From: Lysobacteraceae bacterium
Lineage (GTDB): Bacteria > Pseudomonadota > Gammaproteobacteria > Xanthomonadales > Xanthomonadaceae
Reading direction: 5' to 3'
Assembly: GCA_027483745.1 (NCBI GenBank)
Contig: JAIXTZ010000192.1
Coordinates: forward strand, 1-5,974
DNA: 5,974 nt
The notes under the pieces are model-generated. The model had not been told where the DNA came from. It searched no databases and saw nothing but the letters and a program-made list of their open reading frames with translations. The position numbers were made by a program, and so were the translations under genes. Below are positions 1 through 5,690 of this stretch, piece after piece (position 1 is the first letter of the stretch; every line of letters starts with the position of its first letter).

Positions 1-1005
1 GCGGGCGTGGTAGCGGATGCCGTCCTGCTGCTTGTAGCTGGCGTCGTGCTCCTCGTCGACGAGGATCAGCCCGGCCTCGGGCAGCGGGCAGAACACCGCG
101 GAGCGGGTGCCGACCAGCACGCGGCCTTCGCCGCTGCGCATCGCCGCCCAGGCCCGGGCGCGGGCGCCGTCGGCGAGGCCGGAGTGCATCGCGTGCACTT
201 CGACCGGCAGTCCGCGCTGCAGCCGCGCGATGGTTTGCGCGGTGAGGCCGATTTCCGGCACCAGCAGCAGCGCCTGTTTGCCCTCGGCGAGGGCGTGGCG
301 GATGGCCTCGAGGTAGACCTCGGTCTTGCCCGAGCCCGTCACGCCGTCGAGGAGGAAGGGGGCGAAGCGGCGGACGCCGGTGATCGCTGCCACGGCCGCC
401 GCCTGTGCGTCATTGAGCGTGAGGCTGGCGCCGATCGTCCGCATCGTGGTCGGCATGGGCACGCGTTCGGCGGCACCGCGCTCGGCGAGGCGACGGGCGG
501 CCTCTCGCCATCCGGGATGTTCGAGGTCGAGGCGTGCTTCGGGCCACGGGGCGTCGCCGGTGGCCGCCCAGGCCTCGGCCAGCGCCCGGGGGCGCCCAGC
601 GCGCAGGGTCTCGAGGCCGGTACGGCCCGCCGGCGTCAAGCGCCAGCCGAACGCGCGGTGGTCCACCACGGGTTCGCCATCGCGCAGGGGGCCGGGGAGG
701 GCCGTGGCCCACACCTCGCCGAAGGGCGCGTGGTAATAGCGGCTGGCGAAGCCCAGCGTGCCCCATAGCTCGGCGTCGAGCAGGGGGGTGGCGTCGAGGC
801 GCTCGAGCACCGGCTTCAGGGCGGCCTCGGCCGCCCCGCTCGGACCCGCGCCGACCACCACGCCCACCGCATGGCCGCGGCCGAAGGGAACGCGCACCCG
901 GCAGCCGATCCAGCCCGTGTCCGCCTCCCGGCCGTCGTTGGGCAGGTAGTCGAAGGGGGCGGGCAGGGGCCGGGGCAGGGCCACCTGCAGGGTCGTGAGC
1001 GGCAT
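1..1005 (-). CDS. priA: Primosomal protein N' (replication restart helicase PriA), N-terminal part
   Basis: PriA is a 3'-to-5' superfamily 2 DNA helicase that recognises stalled forks and reloads the replisome outside oriC. The visible 335 codons have no stop and run off the left edge. The family is about 730 residues long, so slightly under half is here. The N-terminus (MPLTTLQVALPRPLPAPFDY) matches the PriA 3'-DNA-binding domain (about 1-105), followed by a winged-helix region and the first helicase lobe from about residue 200. The Walker A motif GVTGSGKT has its lysine at K227, near K230 of E. coli PriA. PEIGLT is at 250-255, HSGL at 274-277, GTRSAVF at 299-305, and the Walker B box DEEH at 317-320 is followed by SYKQQ. 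The start at ATG 1003-1005 fits the family's N-terminus. There is no Shine-Dalgarno sequence upstream, but a -10-like hexamer lies 6 nt before the ATG. The C-terminal zinc-binding and second helicase lobes lie outside the window. Confidence 0.97.
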   Translation of the reverse strand, partial: MPLTTLQVALPRPLPAPFDYLPNDGREADTGWIGCRVRVPFGRGHAVGVVVGAGPSGAAEAALKPVLERLDATPLLDAELWGTLGFASRYYHAPFGEVWATALPGPLRDGEPVVDHRAFGWRLTPAGRTGLETLRAGRPRALAEAWAATGDAPWPEARLDLEHPGWREAARRLAERGAAERVPMPTTMRTIGASLTLNDAQAAAVAAITGVRRFAPFLLDGVTGSGKTEVYLEAIRHALAEGKQALLLVPEIGLTAQTIARLQRGLPVEVHAMHSGLADGARARAWAAMRSGEGRVLVGTRSAVFCPLPEAGLILVDEEHDASYKQQDGIRYHAR

Positions 1006-1011
1006 GCGGCG

Positions 1012-1017
1012 AGTGTA
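1012..1017 (-). promoter_or_regulatory. Possible priA -10 element (leaderless start)
   Basis: On the minus strand TACACT (4 of 6 matches to TATAAT) ends 6 nt before the priA ATG, so transcription would begin at or next to the start codon. No convincing -35 is seen 16-18 bp upstream. The call rests on the hexamer, its spacing, the missing Shine-Dalgarno sequence and the same spacing at the gene starting at 1523. Confidence 0.35.
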
Positions 1018-1156
1018 GCGGCGGCGTCCAGCGCGCCGCAGAGGCCTGTCCCACGCGTTCTCCCCGCCCGGTGCGACCCGTGGGTCACTTGCCGAACAGT
1101 GCTGCCCATCCGCTGAGGTGTGCACCCCAAGCTGCTGATTTCAATGGAGTCGCGGT

Positions 1157-1181
1157 CTTATCCACACGCATTGTGGATAAG
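1157..1181. promoter_or_regulatory. Inverted pair of perfect DnaA boxes
   Basis: TTATCCACA (1158-1166, plus strand) and TGTGGATAA (1172-1180, the same box on the minus strand) both match the DnaA consensus TTATNCACA fully. The flanking C and G extend the arms to 10 bp around a 5-bp spacer. A third, weaker half follows directly (TGTGGAGTG, 1184-1192, 6 of 9). Two perfect 9-mers in mirror orientation are very unlikely by chance in DNA this GC-rich. DnaA binding here could control priA, the divergent gene, or titrate DnaA. Which of these applies cannot be told from the sequence. Confidence 0.65.
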
Positions 1182-1247
1182 TCTGTGGAGTGGCTTGGGG
1201 TGGGGGCTGCGCAGGCCCGATGTTTCGCGGCTTCGTCGTGTCCTGGT

Positions 1248-1293
1248 GATTTTTTAGTCAAACTGAAATAAGCCATTAAAATCAATGGCTTAT
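1248..1293. other. AT-rich island, unwinding-element-like
   Basis: Only 12 of 46 bases are G or C, against roughly 70% in the surroundings. It begins with a run of six T (1250-1255) and ends in the dyad at 1268-1293. It lies about 70 bp from the DnaA box pair, the kind of arrangement seen when a DNA unwinding element neighbours DnaA boxes. It might equally be an upstream promoter element or a protein-bound operator. Confidence 0.4.
1268..1293. repeat. Perfect 10-bp inverted repeat with 6-nt loop
   Basis: ATAAGCCATT (1268-1277) and AATGGCTTAT (1284-1293) are exact reverse complements around the loop AAAATC. On the plus strand no T-run follows, so it is a poor intrinsic terminator in that direction. 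On the minus strand only a loose T-rich stretch follows. As both flanking genes point away from it, no terminator is needed here. A protein-binding dyad or cruciform-forming element is the more natural reading. Confidence 0.5.
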
Positions 1294-1361
1294 GGCGTGA
1301 AACCCGGACTTGGGCGGGGCTGCGGGCTGCGTGAACGGATCGGGAACAGGCTAGGCGCGGG

Positions 1362-1373
1362 GTTGTGCACAAC
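1362..1373. repeat. 12-bp perfect palindrome, DnaA-box-like
   Basis: GTTGTGCACAAC is perfectly self-complementary. TTGTGCACA within it differs from the DnaA consensus TTATNCACA at one position, and by symmetry the same is true on the other strand. It could be a weak double DnaA site or an operator for an unrelated dimeric regulator. Confidence 0.4.
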
Positions 1374-1487
1374 TGCGGGCCGCGGAATCCCAAGAAAATC
1401 GCGGCGGAGCCGCTGTTCGCCCCCCTGTCAACGGGTTGGCGAAAAAAAGTGCGCGCGGCGACACACCCTGGAGATGGGCGGGAAAAC

Positions 1488-1516
1488 GTGACCTTGTCGA
1501 CGCCGCTGCCTAGACT
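1488..1516 (+). promoter_or_regulatory. Promoter of the sigma-like gene (probably leaderless)
   Basis: GTGACC (1488-1493; shares TGAC with TTGACA) is followed after exactly 17 bp by TAGACT (1511-1516, 4 of 6 matches to TATAAT). The hexamer ends 6 nt before the GTG start codon, so transcription would start at about the codon itself. No Shine-Dalgarno sequence is present. The same -35 hexamer with the same 17-bp spacing occurs before sppA. Confidence 0.5.
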
Positions 1517-1522
1517 CGTCGG

Positions 1523-2986
1523 GTGAGCTCGACCCCTCCCTCCGCCCTCGCGGCCTTCCTCCGCGGCATCGAACCGCGTGCCCGTGTGTTGGCCCGTGCC
1601 CAAGCCGGCCCCTCGTTGAACGACGAGCGCCTGCTGGCCGAGGTGCGGGATGAGTTTGGCGATCGTGCCGCCCGCGTTCCGCTGGCCGAGTGGCCGTTGC
1701 GGTACTGGGGCCTGCTGCTGGCGCGGGACGAGCTCGGCCGTCCCGCCGGCCAGACGCCGGCCCATCCCCTCTACAGCCTGAGCCATACCCGCCGGCTCGC
1801 CTTGCTGCTCCGCCTTGTGGTCGGGATGGAACCGTCCGGCGCCGCCCGCGTGATGGGCCTCTCCGAAACGGCCTATCGGGCGCTCTGGGCCGACGCGGAA
1901 GACAAACTCGCCGAGCAGGGGGTGGGTCCGGCGGTCTTGATGCGCTGGCACGAGGCATTCCAGCGCGAAGCGCGCGGCGAGGCGGCTGCCGCCCATGGCG
2001 ACCCCGCGCCGCGTACCCCGCCGCGCCAGGCGGGCCCAGTCGCGCGCCCCCGGGGCCCGCGTTGGCGTCCGACGCGCTTGCAATGGGGTCTCGGGGCCGT
2101 GCTGTTCGTCTTGTTGGCCGTGCTGGTGGCCACCTTCATCTGGCCTCCTTCCGCCCTGGAAGCCCCGCCCGCGGCGACCTCCGCCGAGGCCCCGGCCACG
2201 CTCGAGTCGCCCCCGGTCGCCGTGGCCCGCAACATCGAGGCCGAACTCGTGGTCGATCCCGATTTCGCCCTGCTGGACGCCGCGCCATCGGCGCCGTGGC
2301 GTGAGGGGGTGGCCTTTCTCAGCTGGGCGGCGGTCCAGCGCGGGGCGGCCCTGCCTACGCCACCCGTGGCCGCCCCGCCCGTAGCGCTGCCCTGGAGCAC
2401 GCTCCCGGTCGATCGTCAGGCGCTGTTGGCTCCCGTACGCGCCGCGTGGCCCGCCTTGGACCCCGCATCCCAGGCGGCCCTGCTCGCCAACGCCGACGCG
2501 TGGGCGAGCTACGACGCGTCGCGTCGCGACGCCCTGCGCGTGGCCTATGCCGCCTGGCTGCAGCGACCGGCGATCGAGCGCTCGGCCCTGCGCACTGCCC
2601 ACGCGGAATGGTTGGCGTTGGACGCCGGGGAGCGCGAGGCCCTGATCGCGACCGCCCAAGCCTTGGCGGCGCTGCCGGTCGAGGCCCAGCAGGCGCGGCG
2701 CGCGGCCTTCGCCGCGCTGGACGCCCAAGCCCAGCGCGACTGGGCCGTCGGCCCTCGGCTCGGTGCCCAGTTGCCCGGTCTCCGTCCGCTGCTCGCCTTC
2801 GTCCCCGCCGACGAGCAGGCGGCCCTGATCGCCGCGCTGGAGGCCCTCGGCGAGCCGACCCGCGTGGCACTGGCCGAGCGCGTGGCGAGCATGGGGGCCG
2901 CGCAGCGGGCCGCGCTGCGTGGCAAGGTGCTGGCGGCGCCGGAAGAGGCCCGCTCGGCCCTCTTGGCCGAGGCCGCAGCGCGCTGA
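1523..2986 (+). CDS. Membrane-anchored sigma-region-4-like protein with DUF3106-like Trp-repeat domain
   Basis: This 487-residue protein has no characterised function that I recognise. Residues 1-85 are helical; 92-132 read as a sigma-70 region 4 helix-turn-helix (LLLRLVVGMEPSGAARVMGL, then SETAYRALW), but no region 2 core is evident, so it may not act as a true sigma factor. A Pro/Arg-rich linker (about 160-186) leads to one membrane helix (about 187-207). Positive charges before it suggest N-terminus inside and C-terminus in the periplasm. An Ala/Pro stretch (209-235) and a short segment (DPDFALLD to FLSWAA, 245-270) precede six 18-residue repeats (291-398), then further related helices to the end, resembling DUF3106. 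The GTG start is almost forced: an in-frame TAG lies 12 nt upstream and the next Met is residue 102. It may be a fusion of sigma-like, anti-sigma-like and DUF3106 proteins, and may work as a one-protein envelope-to-gene signalling device; that role is inference. Confidence is high for a real gene, moderate for its domains. Confidence 0.9.
   Translation: MSSTPPSALAAFLRGIEPRARVLARAQAGPSLNDERLLAEVRDEFGDRAARVPLAEWPLRYWGLLLARDELGRPAGQTPAHPLYSLSHTRRLALLLRLVVGMEPSGAARVMGLSETAYRALWADAEDKLAEQGVGPAVLMRWHEAFQREARGEAAAAHGDPAPRTPPRQAGPVARPRGPRWRPTRLQWGLGAVLFVLLAVLVATFIWPPSALEAPPAATSAEAPATLESPPVAVARNIEAELVVDPDFALLDAAPSAPWREGVAFLSWAAVQRGAALPTPPVAAPPVALPWSTLPVDRQALLAPVRAAWPALDPASQAALLANADAWASYDASRRDALRVAYAAWLQRPAIERSALRTAHAEWLALDAGEREALIATAQALAALPVEAQQARRAAFAALDAQAQRDWAVGPRLGAQLPGLRPLLAFVPADEQAALIAALEALGEPTRVALAERVASMGAAQRAALRGKVLAAPEEARSALLAEAAAR
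2393..2716 (+). repeat. Six tandem 54-bp (18-residue) coding repeats with periodic Trp
   Basis: Residues 291-398 of the sigma-like protein form six consecutive 18-residue units with no gaps. The first five begin with Trp (W291, W309, W327, W345, W363) and the sixth with Leu (381). The approximate pattern is W-x-x-[LYR]-[DP]-x-x-x-[RQ]-x-[AL]-L, then an Ala-rich tail. After a 25-residue break, two looser units follow (424-441 and 442-459). The repeats are diverged at DNA level, so they are old and kept by selection on the protein, not recent duplications. Eighteen residues equal five alpha-helix turns, so a stacked or continuous helical structure is plausible. Confidence 0.75.
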
Positions 2987-3013
2987 GGACGCCCCCCAAC
3001 CGGCGGGGATCGA

Positions 3014-4207
3014 CTACAGCCAGACCAGGGCGGCCAGAAGCGCGAACATCGCCACCACCGAGAGCAGCAGGATTTCGGCCATCCCGAGCGCCGCGAAGTT
3101 GAGGCTGGTCGCCACCCATCCCTGGCCGTAAACGCGCTTCAGGTGGAGCCACAGGTAGGCGGGGATCCACAGCAGGGCCAGCCACTCCAGCCAGCCCATC
3201 GGCGCCGCCAGCCAGGCCGGCGAGCCGAGCAGGGATTCGAACGAGGTCATGGCCATCAGCACCAGCAGCATCGCGCAGACGAAGGCATGGCCGTGCAGCG
3301 CCGCGACGAGGTGCTCCATGTACAGCCGACGCTGGTAGACGTAGAGGATCTTCAGCAGCAGGGCGAACAGCGGGACCAGCACGAACAGCGCCGTCGGCAG
3401 CGCCGAATAGAACGCGTTGCGCAGCAGGTCGGGATCCTCGCGGACGCGCTTCCAGTTCTCCGGGACATGCCCGATCTGCGCGTTGAGCCAACGGTTCGCG
3501 CCGTCCGGCAGCGACTCGACCACCACCGGGTTCGTCTCTGCGTCCCAAGGTTTGCCGTTGAAGTTGATGTTGGGCACATCGGACTCCTCGTCGACGGAAA
3601 ACCCGGGCGACGACGCGTCGGTGTGGTCGCCGGCCGTTCCGGGTTGCGCACGCAGCTGGGCGATGCGCTCCTCGGCCGCCGCCTCGACCTGCGCCTCGGC
3701 GGACTCCAGCACCGCGACCACGCCGGGCACGTTCTTCGATTCCTCGCGACGCGTCGCCATCTCGGCCCGCACCTCGGCCAAGCGCGCCTCGACGCCCTCG
3801 ACGGTGTCGATCTCCTCGAAGCCCTCGTTGCCGTCGGGATCGATGACGACGGTGTCGGTGCCCGCGACGCGCACCGCATCGTCGCGGCCGATCTCGAACG
3901 ACGGCGTGGCGAGCTTGGCCGCGAAGAAGGTGCCGATGCACAGGAACACGAACAGCCGCACCGGCGAGACGTAGCGCACGCGGTGGCCTTCGATGTACTC
4001 GCGGGTGAGGAAGCCGGGCTTCAGCAGCAGCGCCGGCAGCGTGCGCAGCAGGCGGCCGTCGATGTTGAAGATGGTGTCGGCGACATCGCCGAGGATCGAA
4101 CTGAAGTGCCGCACGAGGCCCTTCGTCGGCTGGCCGCAGGCGTAGCAGTGCTCGCCGTACAGGGGCGAGCCGCAGTTGCGGCAATGGGCGTCGGTGGGCG
4201 TCGTCAT
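3014..4207 (-). CDS. DUF3667 membrane protein with N-terminal zinc ribbon
   Basis: The 397-residue protein has the DUF3667 signature: a four-cysteine zinc ribbon (C9, C12, C21, C24, ending CGQ), the segment PGFLTREYIEGHRVRYVSPV (64-83) leading into the first membrane helix (about 84-99), and MEHLVAALHGHAF (297-309) in the second half. Further membrane helices lie at about 268-288, 305-322, 338-356 and 372-396. Between helices 1 and 2 is a soluble, acidic loop of about 167 residues (101-267) with a probable coiled coil at 134-188; its side of the membrane is probably periplasmic. The function of DUF3667 is not known. I chose the ATG at 4205-4207, since the zinc ribbon starts soon after and a -10-like hexamer sits just upstream. 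An ATG at 4250-4252 is possible but would overlap the norM start. It converges on the sigma-like gene, with stop codons separated by 27 bp, and diverges from norM. Confidence 0.92.
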   Translation of the reverse strand: MTTPTDAHCRNCGSPLYGEHCYACGQPTKGLVRHFSSILGDVADTIFNIDGRLLRTLPALLLKPGFLTREYIEGHRVRYVSPVRLFVFLCIGTFFAAKLATPSFEIGRDDAVRVAGTDTVVIDPDGNEGFEEIDTVEGVEARLAEVRAEMATRREESKNVPGVVAVLESAEAQVEAAAEERIAQLRAQPGTAGDHTDASSPGFSVDEESDVPNINFNGKPWDAETNPVVVESLPDGANRWLNAQIGHVPENWKRVREDPDLLRNAFYSALPTALFVLVPLFALLLKILYVYQRRLYMEHLVAALHGHAFVCAMLLVLMAMTSFESLLGSPAWLAAPMGWLEWLALLWIPAYLWLHLKRVYGQGWVATSLNFAALGMAEILLLSVVAMFALLAALVWL

Positions 4208-4250
4208 CGCCGATATAGTAGGCGCCCGCCGTTCCCCGGGTTCCCCTGCC
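4208..4250. promoter_or_regulatory. Short divergent promoter region of the DUF3667 gene and norM
   Basis: Only 43 bp separate the two start codons. TATAGT (4214-4219, plus strand, 5 of 6 matches to TATAAT) would start norM transcription near 4226 with a leader of about 25 nt. Read on the minus strand, TACTAT (4220-4215) ends 7 nt before the DUF3667 ATG and would give a nearly leaderless mRNA. The two elements overlap, so polymerase could probably serve only one direction at a time. No clear -35 is visible in either direction, so the positions are tentative. Confidence 0.45.
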
Positions 4251-5654
4251 ATGCGTCATGACGACGCCCGCCGCGCGCGCTTGAAGCGCGAGCTGCGGGC
4301 CACGGCCCTGCTTTCCGCACCTTTGGTGGTCGGGCAGCTGTCCTCGATGGGCATGAACGTCATCGACACCGTGCTGGCCGGCCGCCACGGCACGCAGACC
4401 TTGGCCGCCATCGGCGTGGGCGCACCGGCGTGGTCGGTGGTGATCCTGCTGTGCATCGGCGTGCTGATGGCCGTGCCGCCGTCGGTCGCGCAGCTCGACG
4501 GCGCCGGGCGCCGCGGCGAGATCGGCGCGCTGTTCCGGCAGGCGCTGTGGCTGGCGTTGGCCCTTGGCCTCGGCCTGTTCGCGCTGATCCGGCTTGCGCC
4601 GCTCGCGTTGTCGAACTTCATCGCGCCCGAGGTGATGCCCGGCGTCACCGGCTTCCTGCACGGCATCAGCTGGGGCGCGCCGGCCTTGGCCCTGTATTTC
4701 AGCCTGCGCTACCTCGCCGAGGGCGTGGCCTGGACGGTGTCGACCATGGTGATCGGCGCCGGCGGCCTCGTGCTGCTGCTGCCGCTGGGATGGGCCCTGA
4801 TGGACGGCGTGGGTCCGCTGCCGGAACTCGGCGCGGGCGGGCTCGGCCTTGCCACCGCGCTCGTGCTGTGGACGCAGGTCGCGGCCATGGCGACCACGCT
4901 GGCGCGCGCGCGGCGCTGTGCGGACCTCGGCCTGTTCGCCCGCTTCGATGCCCCCGACGCCGCGGCCATCGGCCAGCTGCTGAAACTCGGCCTGCCGATG
5001 GGCCTCGCCATCTTCATGGAGGGCAGCCTGTTCGTTGCCACGGCCCTGTTGATCGCGACGCTCGGCACCGTGCCGATCGCCGCCCACCAGGTGGCGATCC
5101 TCGCCGCCTCCGCGGCCTTCATGGTGCCGCTCGGCGTGGCCATGGGCACCACGGTGCGCGTCGGTCAGGCGGCCGGCGCCGGCGATGCCGAGGGCGTGCG
5201 CTGGGCGGCCAAGGCGGGCTGGATCATCGGCTTCGCCACCCAGACGGCCTCGGCGATCGTGCTGGCCCTGGGCGGGGCGTGGATCGCCTCGCTGATCACG
5301 GACGACCCGGCCGTCATCGCGATGGCCGCCACGCTGATGCTGTTCGCGGCGGTGTTCCAGTACACCGACGGCCTGCAGGCGATCTCGGCCGGTGCCCTGC
5401 GCGGCCTGAAGGACACCCGCGTGCCGGCGTGGATCTGCGTGCTCAGCTACTGGGGCCTCGGCCTGCCGGTGGCCATTGGCCTCGGCGGCATCGGCGCCGA
5501 CGGCGGCACCCGCATCGTCCTCGGCCTCGGCTGGGGCCCGCCGGGCTACTGGGCCGGACTGATCGTCGGACTGAGCGTGGCCGCGGTGCTGCTGACCTGG
5601 CGCTTCCTCGCGCATTCCTCACGTGACCTTCGGGGCGTGACCGCCGCCGATTGA
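4251..5654 (+). CDS. norM: MATE-family multidrug efflux pump, NorM type
   Basis: This inner-membrane antiporter expels cationic drugs and dyes in exchange for Na+ or H+. The 467 residues and about 12 hydrophobic segments match the family size of 450-470. NorM landmarks are visible: the first helix with P24 and MNVIDTVLAG (D39), PIAAHQVA (275-282), FMVPLGVAMGTTVRVGQAAG in the seventh-to-eighth helix region, and QYTDGLQAISAGALRGLKDT (370-389). D39, E257 (FMEGS) and D373 (QYTDG) align with the functionally important D36, E255 and D371 of Vibrio cholerae NorM, so the cation-binding set looks intact. The ATG at 4251-4253 gives a short basic N-terminus before helix 1; the frame is open further upstream, but that part would overlap the DUF3667 gene and is not MATE-like. 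No clear Shine-Dalgarno sequence precedes it. The substrate cannot be deduced from the sequence. Confidence 0.95.
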   Translation: MRHDDARRARLKRELRATALLSAPLVVGQLSSMGMNVIDTVLAGRHGTQTLAAIGVGAPAWSVVILLCIGVLMAVPPSVAQLDGAGRRGEIGALFRQALWLALALGLGLFALIRLAPLALSNFIAPEVMPGVTGFLHGISWGAPALALYFSLRYLAEGVAWTVSTMVIGAGGLVLLLPLGWALMDGVGPLPELGAGGLGLATALVLWTQVAAMATTLARARRCADLGLFARFDAPDAAAIGQLLKLGLPMGLAIFMEGSLFVATALLIATLGTVPIAAHQVAILAASAAFMVPLGVAMGTTVRVGQAAGAGDAEGVRWAAKAGWIIGFATQTASAIVLALGGAWIASLITDDPAVIAMAATLMLFAAVFQYTDGLQAISAGALRGLKDTRVPAWICVLSYWGLGLPVAIGLGGIGADGGTRIVLGLGWGPPGYWAGLIVGLSVAAVLLTWRFLAHSSRDLRGVTAAD

Positions 5655-5665
5655 GCGGCTAAGGT
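5637..5665 (+). promoter_or_regulatory. sppA promoter overlapping the norM 3' end
   Basis: GTGACC (5637-5642) and TAAGGT (5660-5665) are separated by exactly 17 bp. The -35 lies within the last codons of norM, whose stop is at 5652-5654, and the -10 follows the stop directly. Predicted start is near 5672, giving a leader of about 19 nt. The hexamer and spacing are the same as before the gene at 1523. Confidence 0.5.
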
Positions 5666-5680
5666 CAGGGCGTCGTTTAC

Positions 5681-5684
5681 GGAG
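5681..5684 (+). promoter_or_regulatory. sppA ribosome binding site
   Basis: GGAG is followed by 6 nt and then the ATG at 5691-5693. It is the clearest Shine-Dalgarno sequence in the window and supports this start. Confidence 0.6.
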
Positions 5685-5690
5685 TCCCCC

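Larger units (their letters stand above)
1006..1522. other. 517-bp intergenic region between divergent genes, with oriC-like elements
   Basis: No credible gene is visible here; short open frames have no recognisable product and no start signals. The region divides priA (left) from the sigma-like gene (right) and probably holds both promoters at its ends. Inside it are a perfect inverted pair of DnaA boxes (1157-1181), an AT-rich island of about 26% G+C (1248-1293) that includes a perfect dyad, a 12-bp palindrome (1362-1373) and a run of seven A (1442-1448). This combination resembles a replication origin or a DnaA-controlled regulatory region. In well-studied Xanthomonas chromosomes oriC lies by dnaA, not priA, so a role as the main origin is doubtful. 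Confidence 0.6.

Noticed and set aside
7..768. 253-codon plus-strand open frame opposite priA.
   Set aside because: The minus strand shows intact PriA helicase motifs; the plus-strand product has no recognisable domain.
1285..1491. Small 68-codon plus-strand open frame in the intergenic gap.
   Set aside because: It begins inside the dyad's right arm, has no ribosome binding site, and its Arg/Gly/Cys-rich product matches nothing I recognise.
1085..2728. 547-codon minus-strand open frame opposite the sigma-like gene.
   Set aside because: Low-complexity Gly/Arg/Gln composition; it is the antisense frame of a gene with clear domain structure and Trp periodicity, and its tail would overlap the regulatory region.
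2987..3013. GC-rich potential hairpin between the convergent stop codons as a shared terminator.
   Set aside because: Only a 4-bp stem (CGCC/GGCG) can be drawn and there is no T-run on either strand.
4208..4252. Extended DUF3667 start at the ATG at 4250-4252.
   Set aside because: It adds 15 residues without family character, would overlap the norM start codon, and would place the -10-like element inside the coding region.
3143..4261. 372-codon plus-strand open frame opposite the DUF3667 gene.
   Set aside because: The minus-strand reading has a zinc ribbon, membrane helices and DUF3667 motifs; this one is Arg/Gln/His-rich noise.
2355..5615. Very long open frame (1086 codons) on the minus strand across norM, the DUF3667 gene and part of the sigma-like gene.
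   Set aside because: The product is Arg/Ala/Gly/Pro-rich with no family character. It lies out of frame with three well-supported genes, as is usual in very GC-rich DNA where stops are rare.
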